From Blakeslea trispora (taxonomy: Eukaryota; Mucoromycota; Mucoromycetes; Mucorales; Choanephoraceae): a stretch of DNA of 64,000 nt. Shown piece after piece: positions 48,541 through 60,077 of the stretch. The notes under the pieces were generated by a model. The model was not told where the DNA came from. It saw only the letters and a program-made list of their open reading frames with translations, and did no database searches. A program made the position numbers and the translations under genes. The stretch covers positions 434,001 to 498,000 of the forward strand of contig JAIWNE010000006.1 in the NCBI GenBank assembly GCA_025331445.1, in the 5' to 3' direction. Numbering within the stretch: the first letter of the stretch is position 1; each line of letters opens with the position of its first letter.

Positions 48541-50246
48541 GCTAGAGAATTAAAGAAAATGAAAGGAAGAGAGGAGGAGAGAAAGAAAGAAAGAAAGAAA
48601 ACAAGCAAAATGGTGCAAAGTCGAGTCTTTGATACTTGCTCTTTCTTCATTTTCTCATGACTTTACCTATTTTAGATGTATTCGTTATCCGTTGATGTGG
48701 TACATGATGATCTTTGATTAAAAGTTAAGCAGGATTTGTAAGCATACCGTGTCATAATATGCGGTAGATGGTAGTTCAAAGATTATATAAAAGTGCTTGA
48801 AACACTAATAGTTTGGTCAGACTAACTCAAGTTGTATAAATTCGCCTTCATTCTTTCATTCCACTTGATCAGTTTCTCAAAAGAAGAAAAGATTGTGCAA
48901 TATATCCGTCTTTCGTTCGCATAGAACGCTTTGTATCCCAGATCAGACACCCATACACACACATACATGTATACCCTTGAAGGAAAAATAAAATAGCAAT
49001 GTGAGCTCTGCTTGTGTTATTCACCTACTTTCGAATCATCATCCTTTATTGCCTCTATATTTGCTGGCTTGAAGAAATGAAGAACATCATGTTTCTCATT
49101 GTTTGCTCTATTTGTTTATGAGAATTCGATGCAGGAAATAAACAGGGGGTAATTATCCATTTAATTTATTGCACTCCAAAGTTGATTACAACACCAATAT
49201 ACATAAAGTTGACTCTCATAGCCATTATGTATGAACAAACAATAATTCAGACAAAGCCGTATTCTATCTTGTACAAGTCTTGCAAGACATTTAATTCAAA
49301 AAAATTCTTTGTACTGGGCTACTATTGCTATCTCGAATTCGTTTGCTTTTGTTTATGTCACAACAATAGAAATATAAACAGTGTGGCGAAAAGTAATAAT
49401 GATAACAATTAACCTTTTCAATGCTGAGTTTAGAAATTTAGGTGTCAAGTCAACAATGGAGGTCTCGGCATTGACAGATGACAAGCAATTCTAAGCTTCA
49501 AAACATTGCTAAATAGAAACACCATCAAAAGATTGTGTAAAGATTGAATAGTCAAATCATTCGATTCATTTAGCTCTAAAGGCGCCTTTTGTAAGTTTCA
49601 AATCAATATTCCTGCATTTTTTGGTTTTTAATGCCGCTCATTGTTTTTCTAACAGCCCAACTCTTTCTCCATTACTGCGAGACAGAAAAAAAAAGAAGCC
49701 CCTTTACCCCTTTCCTCCATGTTTCCCTTATTTTCCTGATTACTGTTCTGGAATAACTATAGAGATAGAACAAACAACCTATGTCTTTCTTGTCAATTTA
49801 CAGCAAGGATGGAATCAACGCAGTTACTGTATGACATGAAACTAAGGATTTGTTTATCAGACTCTATCATCATGCTTATCTTGTGGTTCAACAAAAAAAA
49901 ACTTTTAATTTGTAGATCGTTTCTCGCATGAATTTTTGAGGAAAAGAAAGGGCACTTTGACCAGTTTAATTTGGCTCTGATTACAACAAGAAAGAGGACT
50001 AGCAGAGAGCGAAATCAGACAAGCATAAAGTGTAGTGTTTCGATTTTCATGCCTCTCTTTCTTCTCTTATCTTTCTGGTTTTTGGGGTCTTTTCTATTTT
50101 TGGAAATGACCTGATTCACTCCCTAATTGAAAATGCCAAAAATAAAAGGTCCATGTTTACATGTTTCAGTCGCGTTCAAAGCAAGTAAACATTGCTAGAG
50201 AAATAAATACTAAAGTAATCGTAACAAACAATCGTCATCAGTTACT
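48541..50246. other. gene-poor region
   Basis: Purine-rich run after the minisatellite (48555-48605), then AT-rich DNA. No recognisable gene; frames at 49182-49412 and 49621-49839 are unsupported. Confidence 0.5.
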
Positions 50247-50717
50247 ATGGACATCACAAAAAAAGGAAAAACTGCTGCGAAACAATCGAAAAGGACTGTA
50301 GAGAGGTTAGTACCAGCAAATTGAAAAAAAAAAGAAAGTGATGATTGAACCACAACATACATCTCATACTTTAACTCTTACTCAAACAAACCATTCCTCA
50401 CCACAATTGTCTTTTGCTCAATCTGATTTACTTGAGTAACGCCTTACACCAGCTCTTAAGATTGACTGTAACGAAATGCAATATATGCGGTTTCTCGGGT
50501 AAGACGTTCATCATCGCCTACTCTTTAGAAATCTTTTCTATACAAGTATGAAAACAATTCTTGGGACCAATTGAAAGCCAGATGGACAAAAGGATTTAAA
50601 GAGGTTCTAAAGAGAGAAAGAAGACATAGCGGCATTAGTGAGAAGGAGCTTTGTAGGATTGATGATAAATACTTGAAGCGCCTGTACAAGACACATGTAA
50701 ACATCATACGTCTCTAA
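50247..50717 (+). pseudogene. possible small hypothetical gene, disrupted
   Basis: A Lys-rich start (MDITKKGKTAAKQSKRTVER, 50247-50305) ends at a donor-like GTTAGT. A middle piece (PALKIDCNEMQYMRFLG) ends at GTAAGA. A last exon (50529-50717, acceptor CTCTTTAG) reads WDQLKARWTKGFKEVLKRER to KRLYKTHVNIIRL and stops. The middle piece has an in-frame TAA upstream and its phase does not match the last exon by one base. The helical, basic last exon looks coding but I recognise no family. It could be a real small gene with a sequence error or a relic. Confidence 0.3.
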
Positions 50718-51687
50718 ATTTCAAGTGTCAAAATAAAACCCAAGTTTTTTAAGAGGACTTTGCACATAATCGTTGCATGCAAAAGTACTTGTACATCTGT
50801 AAATTAAATATCCAGGGGCCATTTAGAATAGAATGAACGAAGCTTTAGTTATTGTCTATTGTAAAAATTACAATACTGATTGATATTTCATCAATTCATA
50901 CAAATGCAGATGAATTACCAAGTAGCAGTTTGTGTGTCATGGTCAGTTTGTTTTTTTTGCTTTTTTTTTTTGCTGATATAAGAGCATCACCATATCGTCC
51001 TGTTCTCTTTTCTTACTATGGCTCGAATAGTAGTAATTACTGCAAATGATTTATGCTAATCTTTTCTCTTTACTTGCTAAGGATAGACATTTGGTCTGTC
51101 TGTATTGTCCAACAAAGAAACAAGGTATCTACTATGTAGAACAAGAATAAACCAAGTTCGCCTATACAATAGTCAATATATCAGTCAACGAGGACATAGA
51201 TCATTAATGCTTTACAAGATATAATAGAGGAAACATTATTTTCTCTAATTATTACATACAATGAATACAATACACTCAAAGGTAACAATGCTGTTTATTG
51301 GATTGCTAACGTTTACATGGAAAACTAAACAAAAAGTCTTCAACTATTTAAACGAAATACAGAAAAGAGAAACTGTTTAGGAGGAAAGTGTGCATTTCAT
51401 CATAGTTTTTGTCAAAGATCTTTATAGATTAGACTTAATAAACCCTTCTTACTTGCAATTGAAATTTGTCACGTGAGCTTTCATTTTTTAGAGAAAAAAA
51501 AACCTCATCTTTTATCTCTTTATCTTACTAAATTGCACGCCTTCTTTCTTTTGCTTGCGTTGATATGAACTATCGTTTGTTATGACAAGTCTGTACGTTG
51601 AACTCTTTACTTTAATTTTATACAGGATGAGCGGATTTTAAAAAAGATAAAAGGATGAGTTTCAACAGAGAAACTTGTGGAAGATCT
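50718..51687. other. gene-poor region with a dispersed-repeat copy
   Basis: AT-rich; includes repeat copy 2 (51160-51440). No gene supported. Confidence 0.5.
51160..51440 (+). repeat. dispersed repeat, copy 2 (unknown family)
   Basis: Interrupted similarity to 6480-6760 in the same orientation (see copy 1). Boundaries approximate; clearly diverged, so old. Confidence 0.4.
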
Positions 51688-51921
51688 TTAAGCAATGTAT
51701 TCTTGGATGGCTTCGGCAACCAAGTTATGATCATCCTATAAGATGAGTAAAAGAAAGAAATGAGTGCCAAAACTTAATGTCCTATAAAGAAGAGCCACAT
51801 AAAAAAAAGAAGTACTTACTTGCTGAGCAAGGCCAGAAACAGTGATAGTGCCTACAACACCAACATTCTTTATCTTTAAAGGAAAAGCTCCGCCATGAGT
51901 GGCATATTCCTTCTCACTCAC
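51688..51921 (-). pseudogene. 3' end of an HbpS/GlcG-like (UPF0303) gene, 5' part missing
   Basis: Two exons with correct splice signals (51921-51820 and 51735-51688) encode VSEKEYATHGGAFPLKIKNV, then VGTITVSGLAQQ, then DDHNLVAEAIQEYIA. This is the conserved C-terminus of the haem-degrading/GlcG-like UPF0303 family, with the SEKEYATHGG motif intact. Upstream on the minus strand (51930-52010) no earlier exon is found, and a DNA2 fragment on the opposite strand begins at about 51990. The gene seems cut by a rearrangement. A distant upstream exon cannot be fully excluded. Confidence 0.65.
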
Positions 51922-51989
51922 CTAAACAGAGCAATATCAATAACAATCACTTGAACAAAGAGGGGACTACAAAAGATGCATCAAGATGG

Positions 51990-52700
51990 CGCTTGTTCCG
52001 GGTTGTCTAGTTGCTGGTTACAGCCTATTGTAAATACAAGGTAAGTCTGACATCTATGATTTAACTATGTATCCATCCCTTTCTCTTATTTCTTTTGGTT
52101 TTTTTTTAGTCGAAAAGTTATATTTGTTGATATAGACGAATTGAAAGTGAAAGAAAGTAGATCCCCTTGGAAGTTATGTTCAAAATGATACTGAAGCCAT
52201 ATTGATTGAGCAGGCAACTGAAGCTCTTTTAAACTGTGGGATGGAGCAAGAGCAACTGGCCATTATCTCAGTCTATCGGTCTCAACTGCGGTTAATATCT
52301 CAATTACTCAAAACGAGAACAAAGCTAGAAATAGTCCACAATTGATAAATATCAGGGACATGACAAAGAATGTGTTATTCTCTCACTTGTGCGTAACAAC
52401 TCTCAAGGCAATGTAAGTGAACAAATCATCTTGAGAAAAAGCCCAACTTATTTTGTTCGAAATAGACTGGTGATTTGTTAAGAGACTGGCATCGACTCAA
52501 TGTAGCCATCACTCAAGCAAAAAAGCAAACTGATTCTGTTTGGTTCACTTTCTACATTGAAATCGTCTGCTCTTTATAGCCATTTGATTGATCTATTTGA
52601 GCAGAGAGGGTGGATCTACCATTTGGCTTTTGGATCGGAAACAATGCATCTTGTACAAGAAGAAGAAAACAAAAGACAGATACCCGGCGATAAAACTTAG
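51990..52700 (+). pseudogene. 3' fragment of DNA2 helicase/nuclease gene, frameshifted
   Basis: Pieces match the C-terminal SF1 helicase part of DNA2: CWLQPIVNTS joined over an intron to RKVIFVDIDEL; QNDTEAILIEQATEALL; LAIISVYRSQLRLISQL; IDKYQGHDKECVILSLVRNN (helicase motif V region); after a second kept intron TGDLLRDWHRLNVAITQAKK (motif VI, with the conserved ITRAKKK changed to ITQAKKQ); then, in another frame, LILFGSLSTLKSSALYSHLI and LFEQRGWIYHL. Frame breaks occur near 52165, 52345 and 52535. Introns are retained, so this came from genomic DNA, not from mRNA. The N-terminal nuclease and first helicase half are missing. Confidence 0.75.
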
Positions 52701-53482
52701 ACTTGTTCTCTTGAACCTCAACTTTGCCACAAACAAGAAACCATAGTCTGTCTCGACTAGCGCTTCATGAGCGATGCCATGGGTGAAGGCATGTCATTTC
52801 TTTACAGTCTTCAGTCAGCTTGCTCCTTTTTTCTTTGTCTACAGACTAGCACGATACAGTTTACCCTCTTGTTCTGCGAGTGCAATTCACCCAGAGAGAG
52901 ACTACAGCTTTCTTCTGAAATCCGATTTTGGTTTGTGTGTACAGCTTCCTTTGCATGTCAATATAGGCGCCATCGTCAACCTCCATCTGGTATTCGATGA
53001 CTTTGCTGCCATTTTCATCTGTCAACTTCCCAGTGTCATCGTCAAAATAAAATGTAGACATCTAAAAGCAACCAAGAAATAAAAAGTGATGTAAAGGTAA
53101 TAACGTTGTGCATGATTAACTCATTTTGTGTTAAGAAAAGGGTGATCAACAGAACAACTATGGGTTAGATGATCAAATCGCGGAGTTTACAAAATCCGCA
53201 ATTTATTTCGAAAAGTGCATGAATAATTTCGCAACACCTTTAACAAAGAAAAACGGCATATTATGTTATGCTTGTCTAGTTTACAGAGGGTTTGTCTTTA
53301 TTCTAAGTTATGGGAAATATAATAATAAATAAAACATGAAAACGAATCAATATAGTAAACACTACAAATTAATTAAAGACTATTGCTGCTTTAAGAAAGA
53401 GGTATTGTGTGAAATGCAAAAGGGGGGGAGAAAAGTGAAATAGTATGCTGATAAATTGTTGAATTAAATGGATGTCTTAATC
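52701..53482. other. intergenic region with an unassigned minus-strand frame
   Basis: A minus-strand frame from ATG 53061 to 52861 starts MSTFYFDDDTGKLTDENGSK and looks protein-like (acidic, then basic), but no further exons or family were recognised. The rest is AT-rich. Confidence 0.3.
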
Positions 53483-55630
53483 TTAGTTGCGTCCGTAGCC
53501 ACCACGTCTTTGACCACCGCCATAGCCACCGTTACCACCACCGGAACGGCCGCCATATCCTCCACGGCCACCACTTCCACCACGGCCACCACTACCGCCA
53601 CGGTTGTAGCCTCCGTTACCACCACCGTTGCGACCATAGCTGTTGTAACCACCGCCGTTACCATAGCTGTTACCACCACGACCACCATTTCTGTTATCGC
53701 GTTCTTGAAGAGGGGGCAAGGTAGAGGGAGCGGTCAAGGTGATGTTTTGAGAAGTCCAAGGACGACCGACCAAAAGAACTGTGCCATCTTCCTTAACTTC
53801 ACACTTGCTGCTGTTGATATCCAAAACAACACCCATGGAGTCTTGAGTCATTCTCCAGCCCTTGAGGTCATCATAGCCTAATTCGGGATATTCACGGTTG
53901 AAAATGTTACGAACATAACCAGCATGTTGAATGGTATAACTCAATTGCAATAACAAAGTGGTTTGACCCTCTTGAGAAGTCAACAGAGAACGGCTAGGAA
54001 CACCTTGATGATAACCAGTCATGAAGGCCAAGGCAGCAGCAACTGCATTTTCGGCACCGTGCTTCTCAATCAATTCCTTTGCAGAGTTAGCAAAAAAGGG
54101 CAAAACATCAGGCTTGACCATATCGATAGACTTGAAAGCATCTTCAGTAGTAGCACTAATAATGTCTTCAGGACGAGGAGCAGACATGTGTTCGAACTTG
54201 ACACCTGTACGCTTAGAGATGTAAGACAAAAGACCTTCTTCAACAGGCTTGTAGAAAGTGACACAGACACCTGAACGACCAGCACGACCGGTACGACCAG
54301 AACGATGAACGTAGGATTCAGTATCTTTAGGTGGTTGACAGTTGATGACCAAATCGACTTGAGGAATATCCAAACCACGAGCAAGAACATCAGTACACAC
54401 AATACACTTGTATTTGCCTTCACGAAAAGCCTTCATGGTAGCTTCACGAGAAGCTTGGGCGATATCACCGTGCAAGACAGCAGCATCTTGCTTGATCTTA
54501 TCATGAGCGCCCAATTCGTTAGCATCAGCCTTAGTAGCACAGAAGATAACAGTGAGACCACTACGACCATAGACATTGACAACATCACCAATAATATCGG
54601 CACGAGTATGGTAGGAAGAGGGCATAGCAATGTGACGAATGTTTGTGTTTGTTCTGTTCTTGGCATTACCAATCAAATCAATACGCTCATAGTCTTCCTT
54701 CAAAAAGCGCTTGATTGTTTCCATGACAGATTCAGGCACAGTAGCGGAAAACAACAATGTTTGGTAGTCACGGCTGCTCTTTTGTTCCTTAATGTTATCC
54801 AACAAATTAAACATGTCTTCTTCGAAACCACGGGCATCCAACATTTCATCTGCTTCATCCAAAACAATAAACTTGAGGTCATGTAACTTCATGTTGCCAA
54901 ACTTGATGTGATCGAGAATACGACCAGGTGTACCGACAACTACATCAACACCTTCTCTGAAGACTGAAGTTTGTTCATTGTATGGAACACCACCATATAC
55001 AGGCAAAGTCTTGAGACGGTTGCCCGAAATCTGTTCAAAATCACCACACACTTGCTTGGCCAAATCACGGGTAGGACAGAGAACAAGGACACGAGGAGCA
55101 CGACCACGACGTTCTTTGTATTCCTTATCCAAAGCCAGCTTTTCAATGACAGGCAAGGCAAAAGCCAAGGTCTTACCTGTACCAGTACGAGCACGGGCAA
55201 GAACATCATGACCATCAAAGATCTTATCGAAAGTGGCAGCTTGGATCTCGAAAAGAGACTTGATACCCTTTGATTCGAGGTTGTCGACAGTACCTTGAGA
55301 GATACGGAAGTTGGCGAGACGAAGGTGATCAGGGATCTCGTCGGATTCAGTGCTTGTGTTTTCTTCAACGATCACTTTGCGCTTCTTGGAATCAGGTTCA
55401 GGAGTGTTTTCGGCAGATCCTTCAATAGAAGCAGCTTCAGGTTCAGTCTTTGGTTCACTGTCTGATTTCTTCTTGTCATCTCTATCTCTCTTGCGAGAAC
55501 GATCCTTCTTTTCCTTCTTTTCTTTCTTGTCGCTACGGTGTTTGTCTAGTGTTTTCTTTAGATTAGACATACGATCTCTGTCTGATCTCACTAATTATTT
55601 ACCTTCTTTGTAAGTATCAGTGCTAGGCAT
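53483..55630 (-). CDS. nucleolar DEAD-box RNA helicase with GUCT domain, DDX21/DDX50-like (2 exons)
   Basis: Favoured model: exon 1 55603-55630 (MPSTDTYKE), a 57-bp intron with a CTAAT branch-like site, and exon 2 55545-53483; the phase closes exactly, giving 696 aa. The alternative is a single exon from ATG 55570 (MSNLKKTLDKH). A Lys/Asp/Glu-rich nuclear-localising N-terminus leads to the helicase core: Q-motif region FEIQAATFDKI, Walker A ARTGTGKT, PTRDLA, TPGR, DEAD, SAT, ARGLDIPQVDLV and HRSGRTGRAGR. A GUCT domain follows (SRSLLTSQEGQTTLLLQ to GWRMTQDSMGVVLDI), then a Gly/Arg/Asn-rich RGG-type tail. Such helicases act in rRNA transcription and ribosome assembly. The Gly-rich tail creates long frames on other strands, which are shadows. 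Confidence 0.92.
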
Positions 55631-56048
55631 ATTAAACAAATAAGATTTTTCTAATGTAATAAAAACAAAATAATCAAAAAAAAAAAAAAAGATTCTTTTG
55701 TAACCAAAAAAAAAAAAAGTGTGTGGCTTGATTTTTTTGAGAGCAGTCTAATTTACACCAATAAAAAATGCTAGAAATGCTAAACCTTTTTGATTTGATA
55801 TTGTACTGATTCAAGGTTTCAAAACTTTATTCACAATATGGACCGAGAAAAAAAAAGGGGGGACAATAAAGAAGCAAAGTATAGTTTTAATGATAATGAT
55901 AATAATAAAAATGAAATAGGGTTATTGCTGAAAAAGCTAATAAGTTAAACAAATAAATGTATTAAAGCATGATAAGTATACACTATTTTCGGAAATCGTT
56001 TACTCGAAGAAAAATAAGTGTGAATACAGAAAATTAAATACAGAGAAA
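55631..56048. other. intergenic region, helicase promoter side
   Basis: A-rich runs (55676-55720) and AT-rich DNA between two minus-strand genes. Nothing else recognised. Confidence 0.5.
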
Positions 56049-56714
56049 TTATCTCTTGCGCTTTCTAATGGGTGCAAGACAGTTTTCTGCCTCTTCTTCT
56101 GACTGTGGTGGTAAGGCATTACTGCTTGGATGCTGTTGAGAAGGGTGTTGTGGAACAGGCCGATACATAGGGTGTGCTAGTGGTTGATAAAGATGATGGA
56201 CCGGTTCCTCATGCCTAATTAATCCAAGTGGGTTCGGTAAATGCTGCACAGGCAATGGTGGAGCTGGAGGTAGTGCTGCAGAAAGATTGTGAATAGAAGG
56301 GAGTCGATGGTCATTGATATTAGGATCGTTTGCAATAGGGTCATCAGCAGTAACGGAGCCATCGTGACTACTTGAATAAGAAATGTTACTGTTTGTGTAG
56401 CCTACGTCTGCCTCGCGCACAGATGTTGGTAGACGTGCTTGCTGCAGAATCATTCGTAGCATATCCTCGATTGTCTTTAGTCGATCCTCGATTGCCTCCA
56501 ATGCTGCTCTGGATGGACCTGTGTTGTAATGGTTTTTTCGATCATCCATCTGAGCTGCAGTTGGATAGATACATTCTGCATTTGATTTCTGACAGCTTCT
56601 GCATGGCTGTTCGCCATTACATTTTGTCTTTTTTCGTCGACATTCACCACAAGCACTAAGGATCTTGACTCGCTTTTTTCGTGGCTCCATTGTTGTTTTG
56701 TTATCGTCAGGCAT
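56049..56714 (-). CDS. Zn(II)2Cys6 binuclear cluster transcription factor
   Basis: Single exon, 221 aa. The DNA-binding cluster CGECRRKKTKCNGEQPCRSC then QKSNAEC has the exact spacing C-x2-C-x6-C-x5-C-x2-C-x6-C (about residues 22-48), with basic residues before it (EPRKKRVK). A Gal4-type linker and a coiled-coil dimerisation segment (ALEAIEDRLKTIEDMLRMIL) follow. The remaining half is Pro/His-rich and ends in an NLS-like KRKR. There is no fungal_trans middle homology region, so it is a short member; the regulated genes are unknown. The start at 56714 is favoured, with an alternative Met eight codons in. Confidence 0.9.
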   Translation of the reverse strand: MPDDNKTTMEPRKKRVKILSACGECRRKKTKCNGEQPCRSCQKSNAECIYPTAAQMDDRKNHYNTGPSRAALEAIEDRLKTIEDMLRMILQQARLPTSVREADVGYTNSNISYSSSHDGSVTADDPIANDPNINDHRLPSIHNLSAALPPAPPLPVQHLPNPLGLIRHEEPVHHLYQPLAHPMYRPVPQHPSQQHPSSNALPPQSEEEAENCLAPIRKRKR

Positions 56715-57484
56715 AATAAAGTATTGGGATGTAAGTTATTTTCTATTGGATAGAAAATCTAAAAGTAAAATATAATAAAAGGAAAGGAGAGGGAAGGGAG
56801 AAGTGATTTGTATTAAAAGAAAGAAAGAAAAAAAAAGAAGAAGAGAAGAGAGAAGAGAGAGAGTAAAGATCTATATAAGAAAGAAAAAAAAATGCGTTTG
56901 GGGGGACTATGTACAAGAAGGGAGGAGATTAAATTTGGCTTTTTATTAGCCGAGCTGAGATGCAGCACGGGCTGCAAGCACAAAAAAATACAATAGTGAT
57001 AAAGCACAAACACAGAATGACGTACAATAATTCTGGAAGCTATTGGAGTACATATTGAGAAATCAAGCAATTCAAATCCCTCATATCATATTGCTCTAGA
57101 ATACAGCCTAGCGTATGGAATGCTTTTGAAATGTACAAGGAAGATTCTCGACCCTTTGCTTAATTGAAAAGAGAGAGAGAGCCTGGGTTGAATGAGTCGA
57201 CAATAAAGTACAGTCAAAGACACACTCTCCAGTACATACAATCAATTCAATAGAATGGGGTTTCTTTTATGACGGGATGTAATATCTATTATACACTACT
57301 CATGAATGATGACGCTTAAAACTACTACAATGAAATTGAATTTGTGGCATGTGACAGCAGCATTGTTGCACAGTTATTCCAACTTCAAGGAGCGGCTAAT
57401 AAAAAAAAAAAAGAGGTAAAGGAACAACTTTTCAGTCACTTTCTTACTCTTTGAAGCCACCTAAAAGGTTAGAGAAGATGGAGG
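56715..57484. other. intergenic region
   Basis: Purine-rich repeats (56815-56870) form the presumed promoter and leader of the Zn2Cys6 gene. The minus-strand frame 56813-57070 is low-complexity. Confidence 0.5.
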
Positions 57485-58450
57485 ATGTCAAAGCTGAGAT
57501 TGTCGCTGATCAAGGCTGAAGTCAATGTCAATATACTAGGCCTAGTGTTGAGAAGAAGCACTTCTTCCCATTTGATCTACAATAAGGGCTATAAGATTCC
57601 TGAAACAGCAAAAGAGCTGGATGGGCCTAGACATACCGCTTATAACTGGTTCAAAAAGGAAGAAGACGCAGCTTAGAAGATAATTGAAGAGCTCCAGCTA
57701 GTTCAATAAGAGTAGAAAAAGAGAGTAGGGTGGTTCTAAATGACGAGCATTAGCATTTCTTGCTTCAGAAATACAGAAAGGATCTTGGAGCTTCCGTGAA
57801 TGAAGCAATGGAAAGCCCTACTAGCTAGTCTAAAGGTCTAAAAATTGCAAAGACTGCAGTTCATCGATGATTGCACTTTGAGCTTAAAGAAAGAGATTCT
57901 TTTACTAGCACTAAAATACATCTCAAATGGGCAGAAAACCTGATGAGAACAGATATCAACTTCCAAAGCAACTGTATTTTCATCAATGAGTCTTCTCTTC
58001 ACGTTAAATGAAGCTGCACTATGTCTTGGTTTATCAAGGGAACTTGAGCAATTGTTGTTCAGCCTAAAACGAGAGTTAGAGCAATTATTATTTTGAAAGC
58101 AATATCATCACAGAGGGTGTCATTAACATGAGAGTTAGGGTACCCTAACTAACAAAAATCAAAGTGTATGTTTATTGCAATTTCAATATTCAATACAGCC
58201 TTTAAAAGAAAACACTTCTTCGTTACCAAAGATACAACAATGATGCCTCAGATTCCGTATTTGCATGTCATGGGTAATATAGATGAAGCTAGAGCGTACA
58301 CACAACATTCTAGAGGGCTATAAGACAAAAGCTTGGTGCTTATGAAGCACAGGGAATGCTAGATGGCAATAGTATAGATATACAAAAGCCTGTAAAAGGT
58401 GAAGGTTATGACATCCAGAAGAGAGAGATAAGAAAGTGACTACAACATGG
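57485..58450 (+). pseudogene. heavily decayed Tc1/IS630-like transposase relic
   Basis: Plus-strand pieces separated by stops and frame changes: YNKGYKIPETAKELDGPRHT then AYNWFKKE (helix-turn-helix), LKWAENLMRTDINFQSNCIF then INESSLHVK (first catalytic region, D replaced by N), and KGT followed after a stop by AIVVQPKTRVRAIIILKAIS then SQ. This is the same order as the 45-kb transposase, but it is more decayed and the first catalytic Asp of FIDES reads FINES. Inactive. Confidence 0.6.
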
Positions 58451-58939
58451 AGTTATCATTAACCATTAGGATTGAATAAGGAAATTTGCTGTATTGCATA
58501 GCTCATGATATATAAAGTCTTAAATTATTCCATCAATGGAGAAGCATTCAATTTCTTATCGGGCTGTTCCTTTTCCTTTTTCTAAAAGTTGGATAAAATT
58601 GATGTTGAACAAACAATGTTATACTGTTTCAACAAGTAACATTGCTCGCGTTTCTTGTTTTTTTTTTCCAAAGAAATGAACAAAACTATATTGTAGCTGG
58701 AACGATTTCTTTTGGGCAGAATGCACGTATTAACCATTCGCTTCCCACCCCCTTTCTTTTTTTAATAATTCACTCATAAATATGCACATTTTTTTTTCTC
58801 TCTCTCTGTCCCTTCTCTTGCTTTGTCAAGTGAAATCGTTTAGAATCAAATAAATAAATAAAAAAAAAAAAAGGTCTGTGCATTTGATTGTTTTGACCAA
58901 TGATAATCAATCAAATTGTTCTATTATTTTTGATTTTGC
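58451..58939. other. intergenic region
   Basis: AT-rich with (CT)n at 58799-58808 and an A13 run at 58860. NUS1 3' flank at the right end. Confidence 0.5.
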
Positions 58940-60077
58940 TTATCGGCCAAATCGTTGTTCTACTTTAGAAAATCGATACAGACACTTTGAAAAAACACTG
59001 TAGTCTAGGCGATGATCGCTTGAGCAGTTACTATGGATAAAGTTAATAAGTGAAAAAAAGGGATAGAAAACTAGCTTACATAATTTCAGTCAGTCGAATA
59101 TGCCAAGGAGGATATCCCTCCAATGAAACGTGGTGATGTGGAAGACCGTCATAGACAATCATCAAATCAGGATCCGATATGGTATTCACTAAGTATAGAC
59201 CAATAAAAATGTCTAGTCATTTTCTCTTTCATACAAGAAATGCCTCTAGTACTACTTACGATGGATATAGGCATCTACTGAATTGACATCAATGGCTTGT
59301 GTGTTGGCTTTTATCATTTCTTGTGTTACATGCCCCATGTGTGGCTTTCCATTTTCAGCTGATAATATAGTAAATCGAATGTCTAAAGATAATCATCAGT
59401 TTTCTTTTTCTCCTCCTTTTCCTCTTTCTAATCTCTTTGGTTCTTACCAGGGTTCTTGATAGAACTAGCACTCATCCATTCATAGAGCATAGCAGATTGC
59501 TGTTTATATAGTTCTGTTTCCATTGACTTTATTGCCCCTTCAATTCCATAGAGGTTAATTCCTTCATGTCCTTTTCTCTCTCTTTCTCTTTTTCCTTACC
59601 TGACACATCATAAACAGACACTTCTTTGATGCCAATCTGCCAGGACCAACAGGTAACTAAGCATATGTCCATCATAATTCTGTCCCAATCCTTCAAGGTC
59701 CTTGTGCTAAATAGGTCACGAGAGAGGTTGATGGTAAGGTGTTTAGGCAACTTGGTCAATTGTTGCTTGTCAAATTGTATGCGTTCATAGATGTTTGGAA
59801 TAGGTGTATGATAAGCCTTTGCAAAATAAGACTTGAATGATTCAAATGCAATATAGGATAGATATATAAAGTGGAATATGTACAGTATCATTGTCAGAGA
59901 TACATCTAAAAGGGAGTTGCTCTTTTCTTGAAGAGCTCTGCTTCGATTTTTAAGTTCTTGTTGTGATTCTATGGTATTGATTGCTGACTTGTATTTTGGT
60001 ATCTGCTGTGTCCTTGAGCTGAGCTGTAAAGAGTTGTATTCCACTTTATCATTATTGGTTGTAACAATGGTCGTCAT
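58940..60077 (-). CDS. NUS1: cis-prenyltransferase subunit NUS1/NgBR (5 exons)
   Basis: Exons in transcript order: 59600-60077, 59448-59537, 59260-59382, 59080-59188, 58940-59030, giving 296 aa. With the Rer2/Srt1 catalytic subunit, Nus1 forms dehydrodolichyl-diphosphate synthase at the ER, making dolichol for N-glycosylation and GPI synthesis. Visible: an N-terminal membrane helix (LTMILYIFHFIYLSYIAF); the truncated, non-catalytic UPPS-like fold (LPKHLTINLSRD, WSWQIGIKEVSVYDVSGAIK); SDPDLMIVYDGLP then HHVSLEGYPPWHIRLTEI; and a short last exon ending YRFSKVEQRFGR. The final RFG supplies the RxG motif that completes the partner active site. The last exon is easily missed because an apparent stop follows LTEIM in the unspliced frame. 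GAA1 in this window depends on the same dolichol route. Confidence 0.9.

Noticed and set aside
47676..48553. Long open frames on both strands (up to 247 codons) with repeated PERQHQKGDTT-like or WCRLSGVVF-like peptides
   Set aside because: All are translations of the 14-bp minisatellite, which contains no stop in any frame; no start context or non-repeat domain.
53468..53881. Thr/Ala/Val-rich frames opposite the helicase tail
   Set aside because: Antisense translations of the Gly-rich RGG tail.
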